Source: Roseovarius lutimaris
GTDB lineage: Bacteria > Pseudomonadota > Alphaproteobacteria > Rhodobacterales > Rhodobacteraceae
Assembly (NCBI RefSeq): GCF_900115165.1
Contig: NZ_FOVP01000002.1
Location: forward strand, 186,001-250,000
Direction of reading: 5' to 3'
DNA length: 64,000 nt
Shown in pieces: positions 1-11,533 of the stretch. Every line of letters begins with the position of its first letter. The stretch's first letter is position 1. Made by a program: the position numbers and the translations under genes. The notes beneath the pieces are model-generated. The model saw only the letters and a list, made by a program, of their open reading frames with translations, had not been told where the DNA came from and made no database searches.

Positions 1-1547
1 CGCAGATCGAAGACGATCCCAAGGATCTTGAACCGCGCGCGCCGGTGATCACCATCATGGGCCACGTTGACCACGGCAAAACCTCGCTTCTGGATGCGAT
101 CCGCAACGCCAAGGTCGTTGCGGGCGAGGCCGGCGGCATTACCCAGCATATCGGCGCCTATCAGGTGACAACCGAAAGCGGTGCGTTGCTGACCTTCCTT
201 GATACGCCCGGCCACGCGGCCTTTACCAGCATGCGTTCGCGCGGGGCTCAGGTGACCGATATCGTGGTTCTCGTGGTGGCGGCGGATGATGCCGTGATGC
301 CCCAGACGATCGAGGCGATCAACCACGCCAAGGCGGCACAGGTGCCGATGATCGTGGCGATCAACAAGGTCGACAAGCCCGATGCAAACCCCGACAAGGT
401 GCGCACCGATCTTCTGCAGCACGAAGTCATCGTCGAGGCGATGTCTGGTGACGTGCAGGATGTCGAAGTCTCTGCCGTAACAGGGCAGGGTCTTGATGAG
501 TTGCTTGAGGCGATTGCGCTTCAGGCCGAGCTTCTGGAGCTTAAGGTGAACCCGAATCGGGCCGCCGAAGGCGCGGTGATCGAGGCACAGCTTGACGTGG
601 GCCGTGGCCCTGTGGCGACCGTTCTTGTCAAGAAGGGCACCTTGCGCCTCGCCGATATCTTTGTTGTCGGCCAGCAATACGGCAAGGTCCGCGCGCTGAT
701 CAATGACCGGGGCGAGCGTGTCAAAGAGGCGGGGCCATCGACGCCGGTCGAGGTGCTTGGCCTGAATGGCACACCCGAGGCGGGCGATGTTCTGAACGTG
801 GTCGATACCGAGGCGCAGGCGCGCGAAATTGCGGAATACCGCGAAAGCGCCGCCAAAGAGAAACGCGCCGCTGCCGGGGCCGGCACCTCGCTGGAACAGC
901 TTCTGGCGAAGGCCAAGCAGGACGAGAACGTCAAGGAAATGCCGATTGTCGTGAAAACCGACGTTCAGGGCTCTGCCGAGGCAATCGTTCAGGCGATGGA
1001 AAAGATCGGCAACGACGAGGTCCGCGTGCGGGTGCTGCATTCGGGGGTTGGTGCGATCACCGAATCCGATATCGGCCTTGCCGAGGCATCGGGCGCGCCG
1101 GTCTTTGGCTTTAACGTGCGTGCCAATGCGCCCGCGCGTAACAGCGCCAACCAAAAGGGTGTCGAAATCCGCTATTACAGCGTGATTTACGATCTTGTCG
1201 ATGACGTGAAAGCCGCGGCTTCGGGCCTTTTGGGTGCGGAAATTCGCGAGAAATTCATCGGCTATGCCAAGATCAAAGAGGTCTTCAAGGTCACCGGCGT
1301 TGGCAAGGTTGCCGGCTGTCTTGTCACCGAAGGCGTGGCGCGCCGCTCTGCCGGTGTGCGCCTTTTGCGCGACGATGTCGTGATCCACGAAGGCACGCTG
1401 AAAACCCTCAAGCGCTTCAAGGATGAAGTGCCCGAGGTTCAGTCGGGTCAGGAATGCGGGATGGCGTTCGAGAATTACGACGATATCCGCCCCAACGACG
1501 TGATCGAGATTTTCGAACGCGAAGAAGTTGTGCGCACGCTGGCCTGA
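1..1547 (+). CDS. infB: Translation initiation factor IF-2, C-terminal part (5' end outside window)
   Basis: IF-2 is the cytoplasmic GTPase that delivers initiator fMet-tRNA to the ribosome. The reading frame is already open at base 3, so the N-terminal part lies upstream of the window. The visible fragment starts just before the G1 motif GHVDHGKT and then shows G3 (DTPGH), G4 (NKVD), beta-barrel domain II, the C1 domain ([12 protein letters not shown]) and the C2 fMet-tRNA-binding domain up to a normal end in VVRTLA. A strong hairpin terminator follows directly. No rbfA or truB follows, so infB closes its transcription unit here and faces the convergent urease operon. The identification is secure; only the start is missing. 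Confidence 0.97.
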   Translation, partial: QIEDDPKDLEPRAPVITIMGHVDHGKTSLLDAIRNAKVVAGEAGGITQHIGAYQVTTESGALLTFLDTPGHAAFTSMRSRGAQVTDIVVLVVAADDAVMPQTIEAINHAKAAQVPMIVAINKVDKPDANPDKVRTDLLQHEVIVEAMSGDVQDVEVSAVTGQGLDELLEAIALQAELLELKVNPNRAAEGAVIEAQLDVGRGPVATVLVKKGTLRLADIFVVGQQYGKVRALINDRGERVKEAGPSTPVEVLGLNGTPEAGDVLNVVDTEAQAREIAEYRESAAKEKRAAAGAGTSLEQLLAKAKQDENVKEMPIVVKTDVQGSAEAIVQAMEKIGNDEVRVRVLHSGVGAITESDIGLAEASGAPVFGFNVRANAPARNSANQKGVEIRYYSVIYDLVDDVKAAASGLLGAEIREKFIGYAKIKEVFKVTGVGKVAGCLVTEGVARRSAGVRLLRDDVVIHEGTLKTLKRFKDEVPEVQSGQECGMAFENYDDIRPNDVIEIFEREEVVRTLA

Positions 1548-1568
1548 TCGCTTGCGCAAGATCAAAGT

Positions 1569-1598
1569 AAAAGGGCAGTCGAGAAGGCTGCCCTTTTT
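1569..1598 (+). terminator. Rho-independent terminator after infB
   Basis: A 10-bp stem AAAAGGGCAG/CTGCCCTTTT with a 9-nt loop runs into a T tract, 21 bases past the infB stop. The 5' A run means it can also act, more weakly, on transcripts from the convergent ureG side. Confidence 0.9.
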
Positions 1599-1648
1599 GT
1601 TTTCGTGCCCCGGCAAATGAGGGATAGGTCGAAATCTGCGCCACCGCC

Positions 1649-2281
1649 TCACGTGGGCGGAGCCAACCCGACAAGGCCGCTCGTGTCCCCCAGATGTTCC
1701 AGAACCTCTTGCAGCCCGCTGCCTGTGTTCAGCGCACAAAACACCGTGGGTCGTGTCGGACGCATTCTTGCGCTATCGCGTTGCATCACGTCAAGCGAGG
1801 CACCGACATGCGGTGCAAGGTCGGTTTTATTGACGATCAGGATGTCGGATTTCGTGATCGCAGGCCCCCCTTTGCGCGGGATTTCCTCGCCTGCGGCAAC
1901 GTCGATGACGTAGAGCGTTATGTCGGCAAGTTCCGGGCTGAAGGTTGCCGAGAGGTTGTCGCCACCGCTTTCGATCAGTACGATTTCAACCTCGGGATGG
2001 CGCGCCACCATCTCGGCCACTGCGGCAAGGTTGATCGAGGCATCCTCGCGGATCGCCGTGTGGGGGCAGCCGCCGGTTTCGACGCCGATGATGCGATCAT
2101 TTGGCAAAACCTGCATGCGCATCAGCGCTTCGGCGTCTTCTTGTGTGTAGATGTCGTTGGTGATCACGCCGAGCGAATAGCTGTCGCGCAGCGCCCGGCA
2201 GAGTGCCGCAGTCAACGTTGTTTTACCGGCGCCAACCGGGCCACCGATGCCCACGCGCAAAGGGCCGTTCGGGCTTTTCAT
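1649..2281 (-). CDS. ureG: Urease accessory GTPase UreG
   Basis: UreG is a 210-residue SIMIBI-class GTPase that powers nickel delivery to apo-urease within the UreDFG complex. The P-loop [10 protein letters not shown] lies at about residues 13-22, and the conserved [11 protein letters not shown] stretch and the NKTDL guanine-specificity motif are present. Its ATG overlaps the ureF stop (ATGA), so it is translationally coupled and is the last gene of the ureDABCEFG operon. The length is normal for the family. Confidence 0.97.
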   Translation of the reverse strand: MKSPNGPLRVGIGGPVGAGKTTLTAALCRALRDSYSLGVITNDIYTQEDAEALMRMQVLPNDRIIGVETGGCPHTAIREDASINLAAVAEMVARHPEVEIVLIESGGDNLSATFSPELADITLYVIDVAAGEEIPRKGGPAITKSDILIVNKTDLAPHVGASLDVMQRDSARMRPTRPTVFCALNTGSGLQEVLEHLGDTSGLVGLAPPT

Positions 2282-2913
2282 GTGCGGAAGATCCTCGAAT
2301 ATTGTTGTTCGTGTTTCATGGATGAAATGTCGGACATAAACGCAGTTGAAGACAGGTCATCCAGCGTGCCATCAATCGCATCTGCGGCTATTGCACCGCA
2401 AAGCGGAGTCAGCGATCTTATCAACGCCTGTCCCTCGGTTTGCCCCAATGGAATAAGGCGCATGCCCGCAGCCACAAGGTTGGACATGAAGGCCTGAAGG
2501 TACATCTGCAGGGTCAGATCAAGCGGCAAGTCATGACATCGCGCACCATGGCCAAGGGCCACCGGATAAGTCAGCGCAGGCAGGGGTTTGGCCCAGACGG
2601 TGCCAGTGGTTCTTGCAAAGGCCGCCCCCTGCAAGGTGGTTTCTTTCAGCCGTTCGACAGAGGGCGCAAAGGCGCGGGCCGTGGCATCGACGGCTGTCGG
2701 GTCATCGGCGCGAAACGCTGCTACGAGGAATAACGCATCACACCACCCCGCCCCGTGACAGAGCACGTTCCTTAACCATGCCGAAAGGGTCTCGCCGTTG
2801 TGGACGTCTTGCGCCTCGACCGCCCATTCCAGCCCGTGGCTATAGGCGAATGCGCCAACCGGATAGGCGGGCGACAGCCATTGCACCAGCGTCAGGATCG
2901 CTTCATTCTGCAT
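2278..2913 (-). CDS. ureF: Urease accessory protein UreF
   Basis: UreF is an all-helical cytoplasmic accessory protein that gates UreG GTPase activity during urease activation. The diagnostic N-terminal stretch [17 protein letters not shown] is present. I chose the start at 2913 (MQNEAIL, 211 residues) because this matches the family start and overlaps the ureE stop by 11 bases. A further upstream in-frame start would only add a Met-rich extension read from the histidine-coding tail of ureE. The 3' end overlaps ureG by four bases. Confidence 0.94.
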   Translation of the reverse strand: MQNEAILTLVQWLSPAYPVGAFAYSHGLEWAVEAQDVHNGETLSAWLRNVLCHGAGWCDALFLVAAFRADDPTAVDATARAFAPSVERLKETTLQGAAFARTTGTVWAKPLPALTYPVALGHGARCHDLPLDLTLQMYLQAFMSNLVAAGMRLIPLGQTEGQALIRSLTPLCGAIAADAIDGTLDDLSSTAFMSDISSMKHEQQYSRIFRT

Positions 2914-3388
2914 GGGCGTGCGCGGGGGTGTGAACATGACCATGATCGTGCCCGTGAGTGCGCCCATGACCATAAGCGCCGCCTTCGGGGATGAACGGCT
3001 CGATCACTTCGAAAACTTCGGCGCCGATCTTTTCCAGCATGTCGCGAATGACGCGATCGCGCTGGATCACCAAACGATCCGTGCCGATCTGACAAGGGGT
3101 ATGGCGATTGCCGATATGCCAGGCGATGCGTGCAAGATCAGGTCCTGTGACTGCCAGCAATTCCTCTTTGGCGGCGACAATCCCGACAAGATGACCATCG
3201 TTCAATTCAAACGCATCCCCGTCGTTCAGCGAGGTCGTCTGCGCCAGATCAACCAGAAACCGTGTTCCCCCCGTGGTGGTCAACACCTTGCGACGCACAA
3301 AGCGGGCGTCATAGGTTAGGGTCACGGTATCATCCGGGCCCGACCAATGGCCCTGACGGTGAAAATTTCGGCTAAGGGGAAGGGTCAT
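2903..3388 (-). CDS. ureE: Urease accessory protein UreE (nickel metallochaperone)
   Basis: UreE binds nickel and hands it to the UreDFG-apourease complex. The 161-residue protein has the peptide-binding N-terminal domain, the metal-binding C-terminal domain (LARIAWHIGNRHTPCQ) and a histidine-rich tail with seven His in the last ~19 residues. Such tails are known to store extra Ni2+. The DNA encoding this tail also holds the ureF start. It lies 9 bases after ureC, inside the operon. Confidence 0.95.
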   Translation of the reverse strand: MTLPLSRNFHRQGHWSGPDDTVTLTYDARFVRRKVLTTTGGTRFLVDLAQTTSLNDGDAFELNDGHLVGIVAAKEELLAVTGPDLARIAWHIGNRHTPCQIGTDRLVIQRDRVIRDMLEKIGAEVFEVIEPFIPEGGAYGHGRTHGHDHGHVHTPAHAHAE

Positions 3389-3397
3389 GATCGCCTC

Positions 3398-5157
<1,760 letters not shown>

Positions 5158-5158
<1 letters not shown>

Positions 5159-5463
5159 TAGAGATCCCCCATCACGGATTGATTGAAGCCAAACACACGA
5201 CGCGCGCCCGAAAGCGGGATCAGATTGACCTTGCGCCTTTGGCCGGGCTCGAACCGCACAGCGGTGCCCGCCGCGATATCCAACCGGCACCCGCGCGCCG
5301 TTTCGCGGTCAAATTCCAGGGCGGGGTTGGTTTCGGCGAAATGATAGTGACTTCCGACCTGCACGGGCCGATCGCCGGTATTGGCAACCATCAGCGTGAC
5401 GCTGTCACGTCCGGCATTTAACGTCAGGCTGCCTTCGGCGGGGAAAAGCTCTCCGGGGATCAT
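5158..5463 (-). CDS. ureB: Urease beta subunit UreB
   Basis: This 101-residue structural subunit begins with the typical MIPGELFP and contains the [10 protein letters not shown] motif. With UreA and UreC it forms the urease trimer-of-trimers. Separate ureA, ureB and ureC genes are the common bacterial arrangement. It ends by one-base overlap with ureC and starts 9 bases after ureA. Confidence 0.97.
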
Positions 5464-5472
5464 GATGTCACC

Positions 5473-5775
5473 TTAGCGAATGGGGTTGTGGACGGTGACA
5501 AGCTTGGTCCCGTCGGGGAAGGTCGCCTCGACCTGCACGTCGTAGATCATCTCGGGCACCCCCTCCATACATTGGGCGCGGGTGATGACCTGCGCCCCGG
5601 CCTCCATCATATCCGCGACGCTGCGGCCATCGCGCGCGCCCTCTACAACCGCGTCGGTGATCAGGGCAATGGCCTCGGGATGGTTTAGCTTTACGCCCCG
5701 TGCCAGACGCTTGCGGGCAACCTCGGCGGCCATGGATATCAGTAGCTTGTCTTTTTCGCGCGGGGTGAGTTGCAT
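5473..5775 (-). CDS. ureA: Urease gamma subunit UreA
   Basis: This 100-residue subunit begins with [12 protein letters not shown] and ends with the VHNPI motif, both hallmarks of the gamma subunit. It starts one base after the ureD stop, so the two are certainly co-transcribed. The length is exact for the family. Confidence 0.98.
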   Translation of the reverse strand: MQLTPREKDKLLISMAAEVARKRLARGVKLNHPEAIALITDAVVEGARDGRSVADMMEAGAQVITRAQCMEGVPEMIYDVQVEATFPDGTKLVTVHNPIR

Positions 5776-5776
5776 G

Positions 5777-6634
5777 TCAGGTCATCCATGATCGTGGAAG
5801 GGCTTGGTTTGTGAGATGTCGCAGGATGGGAACAAGCGACTGGCGCAGCCCATAACCGTCAGCGGCAAGGATACGCAGCGCCAGAAGGTCGTCGCGGATC
5901 AAACTGGCCCCGGCGGTGTCGGGCAGCATGTCACGAACCGGCCCCAGCTGCGCGGCGGCATCGGGGGATACGTAAACCAATGACGCCATCGCACCGGCAC
6001 CTGCGGCCGTATGAGGCGAGGCCAAATGTGCGGCGATATCGCCGCGAAGTGTCATCGCATCAAGAAACAGCGGCGTGCCCTGCCTGCGAATTTCGATCCT
6101 GTCTTTGAAGAAAGCATTGCCAAGAACCTCGCCCATGGCAGAGCGCCCGAAAATCAGGGGCTCGACCAGAAGCAGGCGGGCTTGATCCTCCATCTCGACA
6201 CATAAGGACCGGTTCAGCGCAGAGCCATCATAGAGGATGGTTTCTTGTGGCACCCAATCGAGACGCGCATCGCGGCCAACAAACAAACGGTTGCGGATCT
6301 TGCCGGTCTGCCCCGGTTGCGCCCGATAGGCGCGTTCGGCGGCCTGTGTTGTCAGGCTCAGGCTTGAGTGTTCGCCCGCCCGCGCCGTCAACGTAAAGTC
6401 GTCACCACCAGTGATACCGCCGGCTGTGTTGATCACGACCGCTTGCAAGGCCGATGAATTGGGACGGGGAAACAACGCTTTCATAGCCCCCGATTGGCGC
6501 AGATCGGCCAAAGCCGTGCCTCGCGGGGTGGATTTGCACGACAGGGTCACCGCCCCAATCGCCCGGGGTTGATCGGGTGGGGCGCCTGCATCGGATATCG
6601 CTGTCGCTATGTTAATTGAAACTGGTCCATTCAT
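5777..6634 (-). CDS. ureD: Urease accessory protein UreD
   Basis: UreD is the scaffold protein that binds apo-urease and recruits UreF/UreG for nickel insertion. It is the first gene of the operon. The [10 protein letters not shown] stretch and the QAAERAYR region are typical. I chose the start at 6634 (MNGPVSI, 285 residues); an in-frame ATG at 6679 would add 15 residues that do not look like the family. UreD N-termini vary, so the start is the least certain part. Confidence 0.9.
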   Translation of the reverse strand: MNGPVSINIATAISDAGAPPDQPRAIGAVTLSCKSTPRGTALADLRQSGAMKALFPRPNSSALQAVVINTAGGITGGDDFTLTARAGEHSSLSLTTQAAERAYRAQPGQTGKIRNRLFVGRDARLDWVPQETILYDGSALNRSLCVEMEDQARLLLVEPLIFGRSAMGEVLGNAFFKDRIEIRRQGTPLFLDAMTLRGDIAAHLASPHTAAGAGAMASLVYVSPDAAAQLGPVRDMLPDTAGASLIRDDLLALRILAADGYGLRQSLVPILRHLTNQALPRSWMT

Positions 6635-6679
6635 TGATTTGCCGCCTGTGTTGTCATCACAGGCCCGGCCACGAGTCAT

Positions 6680-6998
6680 TTACAAGCGAGGCCCGGGGCC
6701 ACGGATATTTGTATTTGCCCAAATCTTATGCGCCGCTCCGTTCAAATGGTGAATAATTGGGCGAACGGATGTAGTTTCCAAAAGTTAACACCCGAGCGAT
6801 TGCATTGAATTCTGCGCTGCAGAAACGCTGACGTGCCCGAGTCGGATATGTTGTCTGTTTTGGGGGGTGTGTGGCGATCAGTCGAATTGGACCTCGCGCC
6901 AATCGCCACACGAATTGCAACACTAGTTGCAGGGAAGAGGTATGAAACCGCGCGTTTGAGCGCAAGGTGTTCTGTCCATTCCCTGTGAGGAGAAAAAA
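6680..6998. promoter_or_regulatory. Divergent control region between ureD and urtA with three inverted repeats
   Basis: This 319-base gap separates the urease and urea-transport operons and must hold both promoters. Three inverted repeats are visible: TCCGTTC...GAACGGA (6737-6743/6763-6769), GTGTGGCGAT...ATCGCCACAC (6869-6878/6902-6911, perfect over 10 bp) and TGCAAC-ACTA-GTTGCA (6916-6931). The last resembles, but does not match, the TGCACC/GGTGCA half-sites of NtrC, which is one base longer overall. Urea uptake is nitrogen-controlled in many bacteria, so an Ntr-type role is plausible; that is inference. No coding potential is seen. Confidence 0.55.
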
Positions 6999-8279
6999 AT
7001 GAAATTTCTGGATTTTACTCTGGCGGGGACGATTGCATTTGCTGGTCTTGCGGCCCCGGCCTTTGCCGTTGATTGCCCGATCAAAGTCGGTGTTCTTCAT
7101 TCCTTGTCGGGCACCATGGCGATTTCGGAAACCACGCTTAAAGACACCATGGTGATGCTGATCGAACAGCAGAATGCAAAAGGTGGTGTGCTGGGCTGTG
7201 AGCTTGAGGCCGTTGTCGTCGACCCCGCATCCGATTGGCCGCTGTTTGCGGAGAAGGCGCGCGAGCTTTTGAGCGTTCATGATGTCGACGTTATCTTTGG
7301 CAACTGGACCAGCGTGAGCCGCAAGTCGGTTCTGCCGGTGATCGAAGAGCTGAACGGCCTGCTGTTTTATCCGGTTCAATACGAAGGCGAGGAAAGCTCG
7401 AAAAACGTATTTTACACCGGGGCCGCGCCAAACCAGCAGGCCATCCCGGCCACGGATTACTTTATTGATGAGTTGGGTGTTGAGAAATTCGCGTTGTTGG
7501 GAACGGATTACGTCTATCCGCGCACAACCAACAACATCCTTGCGAGTTATCTGAAATCCAAAGGTGTTTCGGATGACGATATCTTTGTGAATTACACACC
7601 CTTCGGTCATTCGGACTGGTCCAAGATCGTGGCCGACGTGGTGGCGCTGGGTGCCGATGGCAAGAAGGTGGGCGTTATTTCAACCATCAATGGTGACGCG
7701 AATATCGGGTTCTATAAAGAGTTGGCGGCAGCCGGAATTTCCGCCGATGACATCCCTGTCGTTGCCTTCTCGGTTGGTGAGGAAGAGCTGTCAGGTCTGG
7801 ATACCTCCAACCTGGTTGGTCACCTGGCCGCCTGGAACTATTTCCAATCGGCCGAATCCGAAGCCAATACGGCGTTCATCAAAGCGTGGAAAACCAAGAT
7901 GGGCGAAGACCGTGTCACCAACGATCCAATGGAAGCGCATTATATCGGCTTTAACATGTGGGTGAATGCTGCGACGGCGGCGGGCTCGGCCGATGTTGAT
8001 GCCGTGCGCACGGCAATGTACGGCCAGGAATTTCCGAACCTGACCGGCGGCACAGCTGTGATGCTTGCCAACCATCATCTGGCGAAACCGGTCCTGATCG
8101 GTGAAATCCAGGCGGATGGACAGTTTGACATCATCAGCCAGACCACCGAAGTGCCCGGCGATGCCTGGACAGATTTCCTGCCGGAAAGTGCTGTTCTGGT
8201 ATCGGATTGGAAAGATCTTGGGTGCGGGATGTACAACACCGAAACCAAGACCTGCGTTCAGACACTTTCAAACTATTGA
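6999..8279 (+). CDS. urtA: Urea ABC transporter substrate-binding protein UrtA
   Basis: UrtA is the periplasmic urea receptor of the UrtABCDE importer. The 426-residue precursor has a signal peptide ending at about AFA|VD (residue 23), followed by a type I periplasmic-binding fold with the family-typical start IKVGVLHSLSGTMA, and FGNWTSVSRKS and YPVQYEGEESS in the binding lobe. An AGGAG ribosome-binding site lies 7 bases upstream. It is the first gene of a five-gene operon divergent from urease, which fits joint uptake and hydrolysis. Confidence 0.97.
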   Translation: MKFLDFTLAGTIAFAGLAAPAFAVDCPIKVGVLHSLSGTMAISETTLKDTMVMLIEQQNAKGGVLGCELEAVVVDPASDWPLFAEKARELLSVHDVDVIFGNWTSVSRKSVLPVIEELNGLLFYPVQYEGEESSKNVFYTGAAPNQQAIPATDYFIDELGVEKFALLGTDYVYPRTTNNILASYLKSKGVSDDDIFVNYTPFGHSDWSKIVADVVALGADGKKVGVISTINGDANIGFYKELAAAGISADDIPVVAFSVGEEELSGLDTSNLVGHLAAWNYFQSAESEANTAFIKAWKTKMGEDRVTNDPMEAHYIGFNMWVNAATAAGSADVDAVRTAMYGQEFPNLTGGTAVMLANHHLAKPVLIGEIQADGQFDIISQTTEVPGDAWTDFLPESAVLVSDWKDLGCGMYNTETKTCVQTLSNY

Positions 8280-8295
8280 TCGCATGAACCGATGA

Positions 8296-8322
8296 CCGAA
8301 AGGGGTGGATTGCCCCTTTCGG
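8296..8322 (+). promoter_or_regulatory. Intercistronic hairpin between urtA and urtB
   Basis: A perfect 10-bp stem (CCGAAAGGGG/CCCCTTTCGG, 7-nt loop) with no T tract sits in the only sizeable gap of the operon, right behind the binding-protein gene. Hairpins placed like this commonly protect the upstream mRNA segment and allow more binding protein than permease to be made; that role is inferred here. Confidence 0.6.
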
Positions 8323-8343
8323 ATCTAATGGGGCGCATATTTC

Positions 8344-10296
8344 ATGAAACGATTATTTTTGGCTGGTCTGGCTGTGTTGATGACCTGTACGGTGGCCCTC
8401 TCACAGGGCGCGCCGATGCAGGATATCCTGCAGGCACACAGTGCGCTGATCACGAAAAGTTCGCGCACGACGATCTCCCCGGCGATTGCCGCGATTTCGA
8501 ATAGCGGGCTGACGCAGGCGCAGGATATATTGCAGGCCTGGCAGAGCAAAGACATCTGGCAGCGCAGGTCTGACGGGTTGTTCTTTCGCGCTGAAGAAAC
8601 CGATAGCGGATCTTACCAATTGTTTGATCCTGATACCGGGAAGATCATTGGCGAGGCGGCAAAGAGCGACCTCAGGCAGCTCAAGCCAAATAGCGGTGTT
8701 CGCGCCCTGATCGGTACGGCGCTGGTACAGTTTCAACTCAAAGACAACGACCCGGCAAGGCGACTGGCCGCGTTGACGTCGATAGAGCGCAATCCGAGTT
8801 CTGACTCGCTTTTGCCGCTGCGCGCCTCAATCGACATGGAACCGGACGCGGATTTAAAGGCAAAGAAACGGCGCGCCGAGCGGTTGTTGACGATTGCCTA
8901 TGATACCGATGAAGCCGCACGCGTGGCCGCGATAGCCGAAATGTCCGGGGATTTGGGGGTTGATGTCCGCGCCACTCTGAACCCGCTTTTGCAAACCAGA
9001 ACGCAGGTTTTTGCCGGGGTTGCGCCCGATGGGCTGAACATTGCCCGCGTTCTGGTGCCCGGAAAGGATATCGCAAGTCAAGAAGCCTATAGGCTGTTGA
9101 TTGCGTCCAACCTTGCCCCGGCCCGGATTGATCAGGCCGAGATCCTCGCGACGTTGAGCGATCATATATCTGACGGAAAGGTTGGTGGCATTGCGGTCGA
9201 GGACCTGAACCAACCCGAGGCGCGGGACCGCGCTTATGCGGCACTGGTCTCGCAGGGGCTGGCACGCGCGACTCCGACCGGCGCCGAGATTGAGGCACAG
9301 CTTGCCGCGCATCAGATTGTCGAGGTTTATAGCGAGCCATCCCCGGTCGTTACATCGGCGGCCTCCGAGGCGTTGGAGGCTATTTTGGTGAACGTCGGCG
9401 TGAATCAGACCCTGGATCTGATCCTTGACGGTCTATCGCTGGCGTCGATCTATTTTCTGGCTGCCATCGGCCTTGCCATCACCTTTGGTGTGATGGGCGT
9501 CATCAACATGGCCCACGGCGAATTCATCATGATGGGCGCCTATACAGGTTATGTGGTCCAACAGATCATTCCCAACCACACCGTCAGCATTCTGGTTGCG
9601 ATCCCCCTGGCATTTGCGGTGACCTTTGCCGCAGGGGTGGCGATGGAACGGCTGGTCATCCGCTGGCTTTATAACCGTCCGCTGGAAACCCTGCTTGCCA
9701 CCTTCGGCATTTCTATCGCGCTGCAACAATTGGCCAAGAACATCTTTGGCACCCAGGCACGGCCTTTGACATCGCCCGCCTGGCTTGATGGTGCATGGGT
9801 TCTCAACGATGTTGTCTCGATCAGTTATATTCGCATCGCGATCTTCATCCTCGCATTGATTTTTCTAGGCGTGTTCCTGTTCATCATGCGGCGCACCCGA
9901 TTGGGGCTGGAAACCCGCGCGGTCACGCAAAACCCGCGCATGGCGGCCAGCATGGGGATCAACCCGAACCGGGTGAATATGCTGACCTTTGGATTGGGCT
10001 CAGGTATCGCCGGTGTTGCGGGTGTCGCCATTGGCCTGTTTGCCAAGGTCACCTCGGAATTGGGCAGCGATTACATCGTGCAAAGCTTCATGACCGTGGT
10101 TGTCGGCGGGGTTGGCAATATCTGGGGCACATTGGCCGGCGCCGCGATGATCGGGTTCCTGCAAAAAGGCATCGAATGGTTCAACCCGTCCAATACGCTT
10201 GCCGCACAGACCTTTATGATCATCTTCATCATCATTTTCATTCAGTTCCGGCCAAGGGGCATCATCGCCCTCAAAGGTCGGGCGGCAGGGGATTGA
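8344..10296 (+). CDS. urtB: Urea ABC transporter permease UrtB, with large N-terminal domain
   Basis: UrtB is an inner-membrane permease of the branched-chain-amino-acid/urea (LivH) type. The 650-residue product has a signal sequence (residues 1-22), a ~330-residue soluble region, probably periplasmic and rich in short amphipathic helices with regular Ala/Leu/Arg spacing (HEAT-like), and then a C-terminal permease of about 290 residues beginning near LDLILDGLSLASIYFL, with the EAA-loop region TRAVTQNPRMAASMGIN. N-terminal extensions are known in proteobacterial UrtB; their role is not established. It ends 4 bases before urtC. Confidence 0.94.
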   Translation: MKRLFLAGLAVLMTCTVALSQGAPMQDILQAHSALITKSSRTTISPAIAAISNSGLTQAQDILQAWQSKDIWQRRSDGLFFRAEETDSGSYQLFDPDTGKIIGEAAKSDLRQLKPNSGVRALIGTALVQFQLKDNDPARRLAALTSIERNPSSDSLLPLRASIDMEPDADLKAKKRRAERLLTIAYDTDEAARVAAIAEMSGDLGVDVRATLNPLLQTRTQVFAGVAPDGLNIARVLVPGKDIASQEAYRLLIASNLAPARIDQAEILATLSDHISDGKVGGIAVEDLNQPEARDRAYAALVSQGLARATPTGAEIEAQLAAHQIVEVYSEPSPVVTSAASEALEAILVNVGVNQTLDLILDGLSLASIYFLAAIGLAITFGVMGVINMAHGEFIMMGAYTGYVVQQIIPNHTVSILVAIPLAFAVTFAAGVAMERLVIRWLYNRPLETLLATFGISIALQQLAKNIFGTQARPLTSPAWLDGAWVLNDVVSISYIRIAIFILALIFLGVFLFIMRRTRLGLETRAVTQNPRMAASMGINPNRVNMLTFGLGSGIAGVAGVAIGLFAKVTSELGSDYIVQSFMTVVVGGVGNIWGTLAGAAMIGFLQKGIEWFNPSNTLAAQTFMIIFIIIFIQFRPRGIIALKGRAAGD

Positions 10297-10300
10297 GCCC

Positions 10301-11533
10301 ATGAAAAACAGCTTTCTCATGCGCAACCCGTCTACCCTGATTTTTCTGACGGCTCTGGCGGCGTTCACGATTGTCGTCACTCTCCTGTCAGAGGCATTCG
10401 GGCTTGGTCTGATCTCGACCAGTTTCGTGAAGACCCTCGGCAAGACCCTTTGTCTTGGGCTTGTCGCGGTCGCGATGGATCTTGTCTGGGGCTATGCCGG
10501 AATTCTGTCGCTTGGGCATTTCGCCTTTTTCGGGCTTGGCGGGTATATGATCGGCATGTGGCTTATGTATGAGCGGACGCGCGATATCGTCATCAGCTCA
10601 ATGGCCGATGCCCCGATTCCGCCCACGACGGACGAGATCACCGATGCCATCGGTCACCAGATATTCGGTGTTGTCGGCAGTTCCGAGTTTCCGCTGATCT
10701 GGGCCTTTGCGGATAGTCTGACATTGCAACTGGTTTTGGTGGTTGTTGTACCCGGCGCCCTGGCGTTCGTCTTTGGCTGGCTTGCGTTTCGCAGCCGGGT
10801 GGCAGGGGTCTATCTGTCGATCCTGACACAGGCGATGACGCTGGCGCTATCGTTCTACCTGTTCCAGAACGACAGCGGATTGCGCGGCAACAACGGCCTG
10901 TCGGGCCTGCAAAACCTGCCCGGATTAGAGGCCGTTCCGCAGGAAGTGGTTTCAATCTGGTTCCTCTGGGCCTCGGCGCTTGCGCTCGGGTTGGGATATC
11001 TTTTGGCGGCCTGGATCGTGTCGGGCAAGTTTGGCTCGGTTATTCGCGGCATTCGCGATGACGAGGCGCGAGTGCGGTTTCTTGGCTATTCGGTTGAAGG
11101 CTATAAACTGGCGCTGTTTACGCTTACGGCCTGTATCGCGGGTATTGCCGGGGCGCTTTACTATCCGCAGGCGGGCATCATAAACCCCGCCGAGATCGCC
11201 CCCATTGCATCCATCTATCTGGCGGTCTGGGTTGCGATTGGCGGGCGTGGCCGACTTTATGGCGCCGTGGTTGGCGCCGGGTTTGTCAGCCTTGTTTCAT
11301 CGTGGTTCACGGGCGGTCAGGCGCCGGATATTCCGCTTGGATTCTACACCATAAAATGGGTGGATTGGTGGCTGATCGTTCTGGGCCTGTCTTTCGTGCT
11401 TGTCACGCTTTTTGCGCCCAAGGGGATCGCCGGGTTGTTCGACCTTGTCAGCGACCGCAAGTGGCCCAACCGGCATGGTGCCGATCTGGGCCCTGATGCG
11501 GGTGCCTTGCGCGAGCGGGAGGCCAGTGAATGA
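10301..11533 (+). CDS. urtC: Urea ABC transporter permease UrtC
   Basis: This 410-residue LivM-type permease pairs with UrtB. Hydrophobic helices run through most of the protein, including the conserved LSLGHFAFFGLGGYMIG segment and the cytoplasmic coupling loop SVIRGIRDDEARVRFLGYSVE. Its stop overlaps the urtD start by four bases (ATGA). Confidence 0.96.
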   Translation: MKNSFLMRNPSTLIFLTALAAFTIVVTLLSEAFGLGLISTSFVKTLGKTLCLGLVAVAMDLVWGYAGILSLGHFAFFGLGGYMIGMWLMYERTRDIVISSMADAPIPPTTDEITDAIGHQIFGVVGSSEFPLIWAFADSLTLQLVLVVVVPGALAFVFGWLAFRSRVAGVYLSILTQAMTLALSFYLFQNDSGLRGNNGLSGLQNLPGLEAVPQEVVSIWFLWASALALGLGYLLAAWIVSGKFGSVIRGIRDDEARVRFLGYSVEGYKLALFTLTACIAGIAGALYYPQAGIINPAEIAPIASIYLAVWVAIGGRGRLYGAVVGAGFVSLVSSWFTGGQAPDIPLGFYTIKWVDWWLIVLGLSFVLVTLFAPKGIAGLFDLVSDRKWPNRHGADLGPDAGALREREASE

